Shown: in pieces, positions 35,691 through 47,706 of the stretch
How positions within the stretch are numbered: position 1 is the first letter of the stretch
Layout: every line of letters begins with the position of its first letter
Assembly (NCBI GenBank): GCA_900073065.1
Contig: FJOG01000021.1
Span: 875,528-939,527 of the forward strand
Reading direction: 5' to 3'
Length of the DNA stretch: 64,000 nucleotides
Source of the DNA: Phialocephala subalpina
Lineage: Eukaryota > Ascomycota > Leotiomycetes > Helotiales > Mollisiaceae
Made by a program: the position numbers and the translations under genes
The notes under the pieces: model-generated
The model's input: the letters and a program-made list of their open reading frames with translations, nothing else
Told to the model about the DNA's origin: nothing
The model's database searches: none

Positions 35691-36596
35691 CAATCAAATC
35701 AATTGATTACTGCCTTAAAAGCCGTCATCTTTCATAAAAGCGACGTCACAATTTTCCAATTGAAAGTAAACATCGAACGATAACCACAATCAATCAATCC
35801 CAAATCAATTGACCTGCCACCAAGGCGATCTTGACAAAATATTACGGCTTCCTTCTGCTTGGCTTCAATCTGCCGTACCACCCAAGAAGCAGCAATCTAG
35901 ATTGGGGCCAGCTGCGGATGGCTCGGACGAGATAAATGGAAAGGTTCAGTCGCATTACTTTGACACGTCATACTCTATTGCTGCATACTCGATAAACGAG
36001 ATCCTTCCTTTCATCATCCGGCAATAGATGAATTTCTTGTCCCTATCCCGTTTTGCTATTCCCGCCGTACATACTAGAGCACTTGTGGATTGCCGAAATT
36101 GTCCGTCGTCCTCATCCACCTGGACAACGGGAGTGTGACAACAGGGAGCGAATAGAGATACTGTGGTGCGGCTGACAGCTTTAAAGATGGAATAAACTCG
36201 GGATGTTGGCCGCCTGGGAGGAGTTTCACGAGCTGCTGGGGTAGAGAAACGCGGGGGATGTGGGGGGATCGACATCATTCAAGTGACGTCCTATACCTGC
36301 ATCTGTCAGACGGACGCGTGCGACCATCCACAGAGCAGGAAGGTAGGCCGAGTCGCGGGGTCAAGATGAAGTATTTCTCCCTCCTCCTTCAAGCTGGATC
36401 ATGAGCGTGATTGGTATTCGCCAGTGCCGAGCATGTGTGGTCATGGGTGAAGAGCATGCTTGGTATCAAATTGTCGCTTTGATATGAACCGAATGGATTG
36501 CATCTTTTCCTGCAGTCGCTCCCATTGGCGGGCAAGGTGAAGTAAGACGAGGGGTTCATCTTTTTGAAAGACTCTTACCTGCTGTCCGCTGATCCG

Positions 36597-36605
36597 TATA
36601 TATCA
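36597..36605 (+). promoter_or_regulatory. TATA-like box of the alcohol oxidase gene
   Basis: GTATATATC about 135 bases before the ATG at 36738. Confidence 0.4.
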
Positions 36606-36737
36606 TTGAACGAGGGCTCCTCACATTATTGCTTTTTCATCCCTACCAGCTATATTCAGACTTTGGTTTACCGACTTTTTACGTTGTCAAAAGCATTGAC
36701 GAAAACATATACAATACACTTTGGGCTTAATTTCACA

Positions 36738-38751
36738 ATGGGTACATACACAACTCTTCCGGATGATATTCAGAAGGTGGACGTGATCGTGGCCGGAGGT
36801 AAGTCACCCCTCGAGCTCCTCAAAATCCTGTTCGCTTTCTTACTCACGAATCATCACAGGCGGCACAGCTGGTTGCGTGGTAGCTTCACGATTGGCAGAA
36901 GCAGATCCCAAGCTGTCCATCCTAATCATCGAACAAGGCATAAATAACTACAACGTGCCCGAAGTTGTCCATCCTGCCCTGTTCCCGAGGAACTTGCTCG
37001 ACGACAGCAAGACGGCCCTGTTCTGGAAAGGGAATAAAGCACCACAGCTTGCAGACCGAGAGCCCATTGTCCCCTCTGGAGGTACACTTGGTGGCGGGTC
37101 TTCCATCAACTGGATGGTGTACACTCGGGCCCAGCGATCCGATTTCGAGTCTTGGAACACCCCCGGGTGGTCGGCTAACGAGCTGTGGCCCTTTTTGAAG
37201 AAAGTATGCATGAACCCTTTTCCTCTATTATAACTTTCAATATCAGGCGATCCAATAGCTAACCACCTCACAGTTCGAAACCTACCACGGCAAGGGCGAA
37301 AGGGAGCACCACGGTTATGACGGCCCTATCAACATCTCCAGCGGCACCTTCCGGGCCAAACGCGCCGAGAATGATTTCATCGAAGCTGCCGCAAAGATCG
37401 GTTACCATGAGTTGAAGGACCTGCAAAACCTTGACGCAAATGATGGCGTGGAGCGCTGGCTGCGGTACGTTGGGCCTGACGGGCGACGCCAGGACGCTGC
37501 TCACAGATACCTTCATCCGAAGTTGCAGAGCGGGGACTATCCCAATCTGCATGTCTTGGTAGAGAGCCAGGTTGTGAGAGTCCTGTTTGACGACAACAAG
37601 CGAGCCGTTGGGGTCGAGTACCAGCCCAACCCTAAGTCCCAGGCTGGCAACGTTTCTGTACGCACAGTGGGTGCCTCGAAGATGGTGGTCGTCTCGTCCG
37701 GTGCGATAGGGACGCCACTTACTCTTGAACGATCTGGAGTCGGTGATCCCACGATTCTCAAGCGTGCTGGAGTTCCGGTCGTTGAGGCCCTGCCTGGTGT
37801 AGGAAACGACTACCAGGACCATCACCTGACGCTGTATGCGTATCGGACTAGCCTTACTCCACGTGAGACAATCAATGGTTTTACGGACGGCCGATTCAAT
37901 GTTCAAGAATCGATCAAAAAGAATGATGAGCTTCTGGGCTGGAATTCGATGGATGCCTCTGGCAAATTCCGTCCAACCGAAGCTGATGTTTCTGCTCTGG
38001 GACCTGAGTTCAAGGAAGCCTGGGAGCGCGACTTCAAGAATGCATCTGACAGACCCTTGATGATCATCGCTATGTACTTAAGGTAAGACGTCACCGCACC
38101 CACTTATCATACACCATACTTACAGACGACAGCTTCTTCGGCGACCATGCTACCCTCCCAGACGACGCAGAGTATGTCTCAATGGCCAACTGGACCGCAT
38201 ACCCCTACTCCCGTGGTCACATCCACATCACCGGTCCAGACCTGTCGAGTCCCATCGACTTCGATGTTGGGTACCTCGGAGACAAGCACGGCCTCGATGT
38301 CAAGAAGCACATCTGGGCTTACAAGACGCAGCGCGAAATCTTTCGACGAATGAGCATCTTCCGAGGCGAACTGGCATCAAGCCACCCACGCTTCCCTGCA
38401 GGTTCCAAAGCCGCCATTGTCGAGAAAGTGGAAGGCCCAGTATTAGACGACGACGCGAAGCGAATCGAGTACACAGTCGAAGACGACAAAGCCATCGAGC
38501 AGCACGTGCGAGAGACGGTTCAAACAACCTGGCATTCGCTGGGTACGTGCAAGATGGCGCCGCGAGAGAAATTGGGCGTTGTGGATGCAAATTTGAGTGT
38601 ATATGGTGTCAAGGGGCTTAAGGTTGCGGATTTGAGTGTTCCGCCCGAGAACGTTGGTGCGAATACTAACAATACGGCGTTGATGATTGGGGAGAAGGCA
38701 GCGGATATTTTTATTCGAGAGTTGGGCCTTCTTGGGAAGGAGCGGTTGTGA
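36738..38751 (+). CDS. GMC-family alcohol oxidase
   Basis: A 610-residue FAD enzyme that oxidises short alcohols such as methanol to aldehyde and makes H2O2. Exons are 36738-36798, 36860-37203, 37274-38082 and 38133-38751, joined in phase. The FAD-binding start is VDVIVAGGGTAGCVVASRLAE, split by intron 1 within the glycine loop. PSGGTLGGGSSINWMVYTRA is GMC signature 1 and VVVSSGAIGTPLTLERSGVG is signature 2. The active-site His lies in TTWHSLGTCKM and the Asn in NVGANTNNTALMIGEKAA. NNYNVPEVVHPALF and AMYLSFFGD are typical of the AOX branch (CAZy AA3_3). The C-terminus ends ERL, close to but not a canonical peroxisomal SKL-like signal, and there is no signal peptide, so location is uncertain. 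A catalase gene follows on the same strand 690 bases downstream. Confidence 0.88.
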
Positions 38752-39438
38752 TTTAGAGATGGATAAGGAGTGGTCTGTATTTAACGGAATGGCGCAGCTT
38801 GTTGGAAGTCGCGTGAAAGCAAGGTCATCCCTGACACCCCGTCCTGGTAGCACGGTAGCACCGACTTCAATTCCAAACTTTTGAAAAGCATACGTTGAAA
38901 GACGGCAGTCAAGAGCCGCCAATTCCAATCATTTGGGGTGAATTGTCATGCCGTCTCGTGATCGTCGGGCGTCCGACAGGCGATGAGGAAAGATTCCAAA
39001 TGGGCTGAGTCCAGTGTAAGCCCTACCAGTAACGCGGCTTCTAGCTGTAACCAATCATCCATCTTCAATTTCTCGTCCGAACTCCGAAGTCAATTGATTC
39101 CATTCTGGGAGCTGAAAAGGTCGGGCGATTAATTGAGAAACCTTGAACGATTTTGCTCGTTGGTATCTCTGCTTCGCACCAAGGATGCACTGCTGTGATG
39201 AATTACCCGATGTGCAGCAAGTGCTGACAAGTGACGATGCACGGTAAATTGTTTCTATTTCAAATCTTCCCTTTTTGTGTATCGTACTGCTCGAAGAAAT
39301 GCTGTTGAAGAATTGGATATAAGGGATTCAGGTACCTTTGCTGCAAAACACTGATCAGAGTAACGAATCTGCTTTCTCTTCTCAACAACAGAAACGCAAA
39401 AAAGTCTAACAGCAAGCCTTGTAAAACTATTCGTTGAG
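38752..39438. other. intergenic
   Basis: 687 bases between alcohol oxidase and catalase, both on the plus strand. It should hold the catalase promoter. No clear TATA box was found. Confidence 0.45.
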
Positions 39439-41687
39439 ATGAAGCTCTTGTACCTAGGCGGATGCCTGATCTTGGCTTCGGTTGCCCAAAGCCAGAGCCC
39501 AAAGGTATGCCCAGCTCCGCGATCAAGTAGAAACGAACACAGTATAACTTTCGGACGCAGCAAGAACAACTGTCCCAATACTTGGTAGACACACGAGGCC
39601 AGACAGAAACAACAGACACAGGGGTCATCGACAACACTACCACCTCATTGAGAACCGGCCCACGCGGCTATGTCTTACTCGAAGATACCATCAACCGCAA
39701 GAAGATGCTACACTTCGACCGCGAGCGAGCACCAGAGAGAGTCGTCCATGCTTTAGGGCATGCTGCATACGGCACTTTTACCTCCTACGGAGACTGGAGC
39801 AACATCACCTCCGCCTGCTGGCTAAAAGCCAACACAACCAGTGACGTCTTCACCCGCTTTTCCGTCGTCGTAGCCGGAACAGGAGGCGCAGACACAGGAC
39901 GAGACACACATGGATTCGCAACCAAGATATACAGCGAGTGTGGGAATCAAGACTTGGTTGGGAACCATGTGCCGAGTTTCTTCATTACCGATGGAGCGCT
40001 GTTCCCAGATTTGGTCCATGCCGTCAAGGCGGAGCCTGATAAGGGGTTTCCTACTGGTATGTTGGGGTCGGTGTTGAATTTGAAAATGATGGATGCTGAT
40101 TTAGAACAGGTGGGAGTGCTCATACAACGGCCTACGATTTCTTCACCCAGAACCCCGAGGGTGCTGAGCAGCTGATGGCTGTGCTGTCCGATATGGGGAT
40201 TCCAAGAGATACGAGACATATTGCTGGCAATGGGGTTCATACATATCGCTTCATCAATGTTGCTGGGAAGTCGACGTTGTTTAAGTGGTACTGGAAACCC
40301 ATGCTTGGATACCGAGCTATGGTGTATGATGAGGCGACCAAGATTGCGGGGAAGAACAACAACTTCCAGCGTATCGACTTGTGGAACTCGATTGAAGCCG
40401 GCATGTTCCCAGAGTGGGAGTTCATGGTCCAGATCTTTCCCGATGATGGACAATACCGGTATAAAGGGATCGATCTTCTGGATCCTACTCAGGTACGTTT
40501 CCCCAAGCGCCACTCCATGAGATCCACACTGATCTTCTTAGGTCGTTCCTTTCGAGTTGAATGCACCAATCGCACTCGGGAAGTTACAACTGAACAAGAA
40601 TCCAACCAATTATTTTGCGGAAACCGAATCAGTCAGCTTCGCACCATCCAACGTCGTCGATGGCGTATCTTTTGTCCCGGATCCTCTTCTCCAGTGGCGA
40701 CTCATGTCCTACGACGATACCGCCACGCACAGACACAACAGTCCGAATGGCTATCTTCTTCCCGTCAATCGTCCCGTTGTCCCAATTAATAACAATTATC
40801 GAGATGGGTATATGCAACCGCAACTCTTCAAGGGTCCTTCAGATAGTTCTCCTGATGGTATCGGCGGGGTGCAGCCTTCTTCAGTGCAAGACAATCTCGC
40901 TTTCTACGCCGAAAATGTATCAGGAACGGTCGGCCGATACGAAGTCATGAATGATCCCTTCACCCAAGCTCGAGCGCTCTGGTTCACCATGGACCAATAC
41001 GCACAACAACACACAGTCGATGCGTACCGTTTTGAGCTCGGCCATGTCTCCGATCCAAATGTGACAGCAAGATACATCTCAAAGATCCTAAACCCAATCA
41101 ACAACTGTCTGGCTCGACGAGTTGCCTACGGTGTCGGGTCGCCTATGCCAGCAATCGGCTCGGGATCATCCGCCGTTCCCAACGCTACCTACCCAAGTCT
41201 CTTTCCACTTGGCTCGAATACCTCGATGCCTGTGACTGGGCTGATGGTTGGTATCTTGTCGACGAGTGACTCGATTTCGGCGTCGACGTATGATGCTCTC
41301 ACTTCAGTGCTCAAGTCGAACCAGGTCCTGTTCGAAGTTGTTGCATCGCACTTAGGACCTCTGGCTTCTGGCATTATCGCAAACCAGTCGTATGTGACCA
41401 CCTCATCCATCTTCTACGACGCCATCATTATAGTTTCAGGCTCGCCTCAAAACTCCTCAATAGTGTCTATGACGGAGCAAGGATTTGTGCAAGAAGCGTT
41501 CGGCCATGGCAAGCCAATTGGTGAGGTTGGTACCGGGTTCTTGACCTCTTTGAGCCTGGGTGGAATTGGGACTTTCGTGGATGGCAGTGCTGGGAATGTG
41601 GTGAATGCAGTCATTGGTGCTTTAGAAACCCCAGGGAGATATCCTCAGAGGCAGCCGTTGGATGATGTTGGTACTATTTGCGGGTGA
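39439..41687 (+). CDS. secreted large-subunit catalase, divergent
   Basis: A 696-residue haem catalase that splits H2O2. Exons are 39439-39504, 39561-40056, 40110-40492 and 40542-41687, all in phase. A signal peptide is present (MKLLYLGGCLILASVAQSQS). The catalytic distal His is in APERVVHALGHAAYG, where most catalases have VVHARGAGAHG. The distal Asn region reads DTHGFATKIYSECGNQDLVGNHVPSF (the catalytic Asn lies in this family block). The haem-ligand Tyr is in WRLMSYDDTATHRHNSPN, unlike the usual FSYTDTQLTRL. A C-terminal glutaminase/DJ-1-like domain (from about LMVGILSTSDSIS) makes it the large-subunit class. The active-site phrases are unusually divergent, but the catalytic residues are kept. 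It is adjacent to the H2O2-producing alcohol oxidase, suggesting a paired function. Confidence 0.87.
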
Positions 41688-42275
41688 TTTTATAGCCCGG
41701 TGAGCGCTGCTTCGGGCAGCACAATATTGCGAGAGACATTTTGTAGTGTAGACGAGGAGCAAGGAATGCAAAAAAAATGCTATCTCCATAAAAAATGTCC
41801 CATCTCCGTCAGTATGCGAGCGGCAGAATCGCGAGAAGGCAAAGTTACCGAATGGGAAAAAGGTATTTGAGTATATTTGCAAGATCATAACTTTACCCCT
41901 ACACTCTGTGCTTGTCTGAATCCTTCTCAAACATCACATCTGCTCCTCAGACTCGCTCTTGGGTTTGCAAAATGGGAAGCTCAGATGGCGGCGATGCATG
42001 CGGTCGGTACGATTTGCCTCGTCTCAATCATCTAACCCTGAACATGACAGGTCGGCAGTTATCCAAGGCGGTTCCGGTCCAGAATCATCGCTGTTCTTAT
42101 CAAAAGACATCCCCAAGCCCAATTCAGCATCTGGCCAGGCACTCGTGAAGGTATCCCAGGAATTGCCACAGGGAGAACCGAGAGTAAATGAATGACCGGA
42201 AACCTTCGGATCAGAGTGAAGCATATAGTCCTCCTGCTGCCTACCATGGCAAAATAGAGAAAGCGAAGAAGCTGT
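41688..42275. other. intergenic
   Basis: 588 bases between the convergent catalase and HET gene ends. No gene seen; short frames only. Confidence 0.5.
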
Positions 42276-44153
42276 CTACTCGATATGAATCGATTCACAT
42301 TTCACTTCGTCCCACCTCTCGCCCTTCATCAACCCAGGTACATGGGCGGCACCAATCAACTCCCAACTTGTCACTCCTTTCTTGCGGAAAATCAAAGGGA
42401 CTCGAGATCCCTTCACAAGCATGACTGCGTCTCCCACCTCGACCATATGAGGAACTAGGGCGAAGTATTTTGTCTTCGTTCTAGCGAGGTGGCTATTCTC
42501 GCTGTAACCAATTTCCACGGGGCTGAACAATTCAATCCATGGAGAATCGAGAAGTCCGAGAAACATGCTTACAAGCCACACGAGGCCCGCATAGAAGAGA
42601 GGAAAATAGTCGACGCCGGATATTAGAAGAAGCAATGACCATACATTAACTATCCTGGCTAGCCACGTTAATGTCCGTATGTACTGGAATCTCTTTCGTT
42701 TGTGCGCGTCGCCGTGTAGGGTGTGGAGAAAGACTTCGAAGCTGTCCCTGCCGTCTGGACATGGCTTTCCTGATTTGCAATGTGCGACGCGCTTCCACAA
42801 CGCCTCGGCATGGGACGATAACATCATATGCAATCTGGCACAGCCAGGAAGTTGCCAGGTATTACCAGAGGATCCAGCGACAGTTATTTCTTCGATCTCG
42901 TCAACTTTGTAAGCTTGAACGGTGAGGATGCTGCCTTGAATACAAATTGTGCCGGAAGAATTCGTACTTCCAGATGCTTGAATTTCGTTGACTGTTCTGG
43001 CGAGGAGTTCCCTCAGAATTGCACTTTCTGGGATAGTAGCTTCCCAGTCCGGAGCCCAAGATGGAAGTGTCGAATTAGACTTTGAGGGGCGTGGGACGCT
43101 CAAGATATCGAGATAGTCGGAGTTCCTCATAATTGCAGCTGCTGTATTGACATACACATCGACAAGATTCATGTTGTAATCTGCATGAACACCGAAATCC
43201 TCGCCTCCAGAGACCAGACCAAGGATTGCGAAGACTTTGTCTCTCGGATCGGTAGCTAATGCCTCTCTGTGGTGGACTAGTCCTTGTAAGAAGTCAACAT
43301 CTAGTGTCCTCGATGACATTGGCCTAAGTACTTGACGATTTATCCATGCGATTAAAGGGCTGAAGAAGTGACTCCCGCAGTCATGGCCTCCATAGTGTGT
43401 TATGTAGTCACCAAACTAGGGAAGCTGGCCAAGTGCGAGAAAGCTCCAAACAACTCTTGTCCACGCCATTTGCAGATCTCCACAGTGAATTGTTGCATCT
43501 CGACAGAGAGCTATCTCTTGTATCACCCAGATCCGAGAGAACCAAGGTAGTTTCATAAGATAAACCAAATGCTTGTAGTTGAAAATATTGTAAACTTGTA
43601 ACAGTACCGGGTGCAGTTCTTTTCCCCACTCATACTCAAGTCCACGACTGTCTCTTGAATCATAGACAAGATTCAGAAGATCAAATGTCCGTTTTACGTT
43701 TCCTTGAGGTGCATCTAGGCCCAGCCAAACGTGAACTTTACTTGCCAGGCGATATATATCCCGCATCAAGCCCACTTGGATGTTTTTTTCGTTATTGTCG
43801 GATTGATTAATGCAGATGGCATCTGCCCACATTTTGACGGACCCATCGATATCCTTCGATAAGGTGGACAACGCCGAAGCAAGGTTGTCCGTGATGAGGA
43901 GGGCCCCGCCGTTGCATGTGACGGGTATAGTTGGTTTCTGACCGCCCCAACAATATGAGATTGCGTGGAATTCGTAGTTCCGATCGATGTCGCATTCGAT
44001 AAGGTTCATGTGAAGGCCGAAGCTAGGTTCAGAAGGTAGGAGTTCGATGACACGAATTCTGCGGCAGCCTTCCCAGCACAGGCTGCGGCTGTATTCGAAT
44101 GCACGAGGCTCCGACTCGATGGCCCCACCAGGTTTGGTATTTGTGCCCTCCAT
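42276..44153 (-). pseudogene. HET-domain gene with one in-frame stop
   Basis: The N-terminal part (44153-43419) carries a full HET domain: RNYEFHAISYCWGG, MWADAICINQSDNNEKN, DIYRLASKVHVWLGLD and PWFSRIWVIQEIAL. Then comes a TAG at 43416-43418. The same frame stays open after it (FGDYITHYGG, VLRPMSSRTLDVDF) and continues to 42276 with the next conserved HET block (ATDPRDKVFAILGL), two hydrophobic helices around 42560-42650 and a C-terminal IFRKKGVTSWELIGAAHVPG. So one stop divides an otherwise sound coding frame. I looked for an intron that skips the TAG and found none that keeps phase and conserved residues. A CAG-to-TAG transition is the simplest explanation. A sequencing error or stop readthrough cannot be excluded. 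Confidence 0.75.
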
Positions 44154-44456
44154 GTTTCTAAAGTACACCCTTTGTCCAACTTTAAGTTACAATTCAGATC
44201 GGCGTTGAGGTTTTGTATGTTGCGGATTCCAGGAAGGTTAGTAATGCCGGGATGAGTTGTGATAGTCCGCACATGCAGCCTCAGCTACCGCCACAACCGA
44301 GCACTGCTGGCAACCTGCGATTGGTCCCGTCTCGGCGGTGTCTTTGCATTAGATTTGTTGAAGGTCATGCTTTTGCATCTCTGTGACTGTCGAGTCGAGG
44401 ATGATGCTGGTGAAGAAGGTGTACTTTCCAGTGAGATGCTCGTGGAAGGAGGAACC
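44154..44456. other. intergenic
   Basis: 303 bases between the HET gene start and the end of the bZIP gene, both on the minus strand. Nothing recognised. Confidence 0.45.
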
Positions 44457-45649
44457 TCATACTTCCCACACCAACGGATCCTCTCCCCTTCTCTCCCTCC
44501 AATAATTCGTACTAGCGAACAGCTCCTTGCAACCCTTGATCACCCACGCCCATCTCTCCGCAAAAGTCTCGCTTACTTCCCATCCACTTTGATCCCATGG
44601 ATCCTTCCAGACAATCAGCCCCGTCTTTTCATTGGGAACATTGCAGAACTCAACAAGATCGTTGCACAGCGCCATCTCATCGTACTGGTCTTCCGCCAGG
44701 AGCATGTTGTTTCTCATAGCTGGAAAAGGAAACACGTCAATCCATGGATGATGATCGATTGATCTCTGGAGCTCTGTTGGAAGGAGCGACGAAGGAGTGG
44801 AGGGGTTGATGTTCGGGTTCGGGGATGAGAGAGGTGAGATTGCATTTTCGTCCTCCATCCATGAGAACGAGAGACCGATCGTGATTGTGTTGGAGATGAG
44901 AGCTCGGAAGACGTTGAATTGGATGAGAGTGAGAAGTTGGTCGGCCCGAGGAGAACCTTGAAGGTACGCTTGTCGGATGTTGGCTTCGTATTGGCTCATC
45001 AACTCTCGAAGTTGGGATGGACTGAGGTTATGCATCCTGTATCTGTTTGGGTGTGGGACATGAGAATCATTGATAGCGTTAATATTTGAGGATGAAAGGG
45101 TGAGCTGTGTGTTTGATGACGTGGTGCTGAGAGTCTCTGAGATAATTGGCGCAGAAGTTGCTGAGGAAGGACTCGAAGTCGTGTATCGATTCGAATCTAT
45201 GAGTTGAAAGTTCGAGGAAGGAACAGTTGTAGAAACGGAAGTGATGAGTTGCAAACCCGCTGAGGGAGAACTGAGAGTCGTGGTTTCCTTCTCAGGTTGC
45301 TCCTGACTCTGTTCGGACTGGACAAGAGCTTGCAACGCCGCATCGACCTTCGAATTTCTTGGCTGGGAAGGAACTTTTGGCTTTGCACCTCGCCTTCTAC
45401 CTGGATAAAGGGTCAGCTCCAAAATTGAGGAGAGAAATGGTCCGGATGATGGCAGAACACGTGACCACACTCACGATATATCCTCTGATTCAGGCGATTC
45501 TGCAGCTTCCTCCTTTCAGCAGCATCTTTGATACCGGTCCAATCATCTTCAGAAGTCCTCACTTCCGCTTGTTGTGCCATCCTTCGAAGCTCAATCTTGC
45601 TCGGAGACAGCTTATCCCCGGGCACCCCGCGTCCTGTCCTGTCCTCCAT
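44457..45649 (-). CDS. bZIP-like transcription factor with DUF3425
   Basis: A 372-residue probable regulator. Exon 1 (45475-45649) encodes the basic region, KDAAERRKLQNRLNQRIYR, which continues in phase as RRRGAKPK across a 74-nt intron (45401-45474). Only a weak leucine zipper follows. The middle is Ser/Thr-rich and low in complexity. The C-terminal about 150 residues match the DUF3425 layout: SIDHHPWIDVFPFPAMRNNML, CNDLVEFC, GLIVWKDPWDQSGWEVSETF and ELFASTNYWRERRGEDPL. Proteins with this pair of domains are common in ascomycetes, often near secondary metabolism genes. It is divergent from the aldo-keto reductase, so the pair may be co-regulated. Confidence 0.85.
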
Positions 45650-46308
45650 GGCTGTGATTCTGCCGCCGTCTCGGAGGTTTGCAAGCTTTTGACATCCGAT
45701 GATGCAGGGGGAACAATGCCTGTGTTCCGGGGAGACGAGTTCGAGGAACGTGTGGATGGAGTTGTTGATTTGAGCCGCATACGAAGGTGGTTTCTAGCTC
45801 AAAATTTAGCTCTCCCCCGAAACTCGGTTGAAAAAATGTGGAGTCAATTATAAATAACGTCTTCAACTCTTCAAGTATTTTATTGTAAATTCTATACACA
45901 AAGCCGCTTTGATCGAGCGCAATATGAACAGGGCAATACTTCAAACGGATATACCACGAAATGGCTTTTCCTGAAGAAGGCCGCGAATGGTGTAGATGTG
46001 TGGAGAAGCAATGTATTGCTCTCATTGGTCGACTCGGAAATACTGGCTTCCCATTGGTCAATGCCCAGCCCACCACCACATGCCTCGCGTTGATGATCCT
46101 CTATCGAGGCATGAGTAACCTCTTATTGAATAGGAAACATCCGTGTTGTACTTTCGTATTACAGGCTCCTAGTAGTAGCTTGTTTTCCCTTCAACTCCTA
46201 TATATATCTTGATGTCCCTCCTCGTCTGGGTCTTTTTTGTACATCAGTTCTCACTCCGTCTTCTTCCCTCAATATATCTCAATTGAACATCTCAAATCAA
46301 ACAAAATC
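45650..46308. promoter_or_regulatory. divergent promoter region, bZIP / aldo-keto reductase
   Basis: 659 bases between two divergent starts. A strong TATA-like ATATATAT lies at 46199-46209, about 100 bases before the reductase ATG. No matching box was seen for the bZIP gene. Confidence 0.45.
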
Positions 46309-47706
46309 ATGGCTGCACGTTCCCTTCTTCATAAGCATCGTCAGCTTGCTCCTACAGCCGCTGTCTATGTCAGTCCTCTCTGCCTCGGAGCCATGGGCTT
46401 CGGAGATGCCTGGTATGTTTTCACAACCACACTTCCTCTCATCCTATCTTTCCACACTCACTGAGTCACTTTCTTCTACCTTTACCGCAAGTCCTCTGTT
46501 CTTGTTTTGTTCTATACCATTCTCGACATATCGGACTGACACACCTACCCCTCACAGGGTAGCACGCATGGGCACCTGTCCCAAACCCCAAACCTTCGCC
46601 ATCCTGGACCACTTCATCGCTCAAGGCGGAAACTTCATCGACACCGCCAACGCCTACCAAAATGAAGAATCCGAGACCTGGCTCGGAGAATGGATGTCCC
46701 TTCGAGGCAATCGCGATGAGATTGTTCTCGCTACCAAGTACACCGGCGCCTTCCAAGCCTACAAACGTGAGAAAATTCAGTCCAACTTCGGCGGCAACGG
46801 AAGCAAGAGCTTGAAACTCTCTCTCGAAGCAAGTCTCAGAAAGTTGCAAACATCCTACGTAGACATTTTCTATGTCCACTGGTTCGACTTCTCCACATCC
46901 ATCCCCGAGCTCATGCTCGCCTTGAACGATCTCATCACCTCCGGCAAAGCGCTGTATCTCGGAATCTCCGATTCCCCATCTTGGGTCGTCGCCAAAGCAA
47001 ACCAATGTCCGTATTCCCCAGCCTCCGTCACCACCGCTACACCATCACCTCTCAATGGCTGACATTCACCACAGATGCACGCGACCACGGCCTCCGCCAA
47101 TTCTCCGTCTACCAAGGCCTTTGGAACGCCGGCATCCGCGATTTCGAACGGGAAATCGTCCCCATGTGCCGCGATGAAGGAATGGGTATTCTCGCGTACG
47201 GAACTCTCGGACAAGGCAAGTTCCAGACCGAAGAGACGTTTGCTGAGCGCGAGAAGGAGAATCCGGGACGGAAGATCAAGCCTGTTTCTGAACATGACAA
47301 GGCTGTTTCGAAAGTCCTGGAGGGGATTGCGAAGGAGAAGGGGACGAGCATCACCTCCGTCGCCATGGCATACATCATGCATAAAGCTCCCTACGTCTTC
47401 CCTTTGATCGGAGGACGGAAGATCGAGCATCTCTCCGCGAACATCGAAGCATTGGGATTAAGTTTGAGCGAGGAGGATATGAAGGCCATTGACGGTGCTT
47501 ACCACTTTGAGCATGGATTCCCGACTGAGTTCTTAAGCGGGAATCATTTTGCGGAGGGGGAGCCGAGTAGGATGGCGCAGGGGCCGGGGGATGTGTGGTT
47601 GACGAAGATGTTGGGGGATATTCAGTTTGTGGAGTTGACGAAAGCGATTGTGCCGAAGGCGGAGAAGGGGGAGGGGATTGATATTAGCAAGCATATGCAA
47701 AAATAA
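46309..47706 (+). CDS. aldo-keto reductase, aryl-alcohol dehydrogenase / norsolorinic acid reductase type
   Basis: A 394-residue NADPH-dependent reductase. Exons are 46309-46412, 46558-47006 and 47075-47706. The second intron has the less usual donor GTCCGT but keeps phase (KANQ-YARDHGL). The catalytic tetrad is visible: Asp and Tyr in FIDTANAYQNEESE, Lys in VLATKYTG, His in DIFYVHWFDF. SPLCLGAMGFGDAW at the start and RKIEHLSANIEALGLSLS near the end are typical of the AAD14/NorB-like branch (AKR9). Substrates in that group are aromatic aldehydes or polyketide ketones, and which one applies here is unknown. The bZIP neighbour upstream hints at a small regulated module, but no synthase gene lies close by. 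Confidence 0.88.

Larger units (their letters stand above)
34479..36737. other. 2.3 kb gene-poor stretch with AT-rich island
   Basis: No supported gene. Sequence from about 34930 to 35690 is almost entirely A and T and probably a RIP-destroyed repeat. I could not identify its parent. The part after 35700 is normal and should include the alcohol oxidase promoter. Confidence 0.6.

Noticed and set aside
35809..36027. 72-codon open frame before the alcohol oxidase
   Set aside because: No motif, overlapped by an equally long frame on the other strand, and located in promoter territory.
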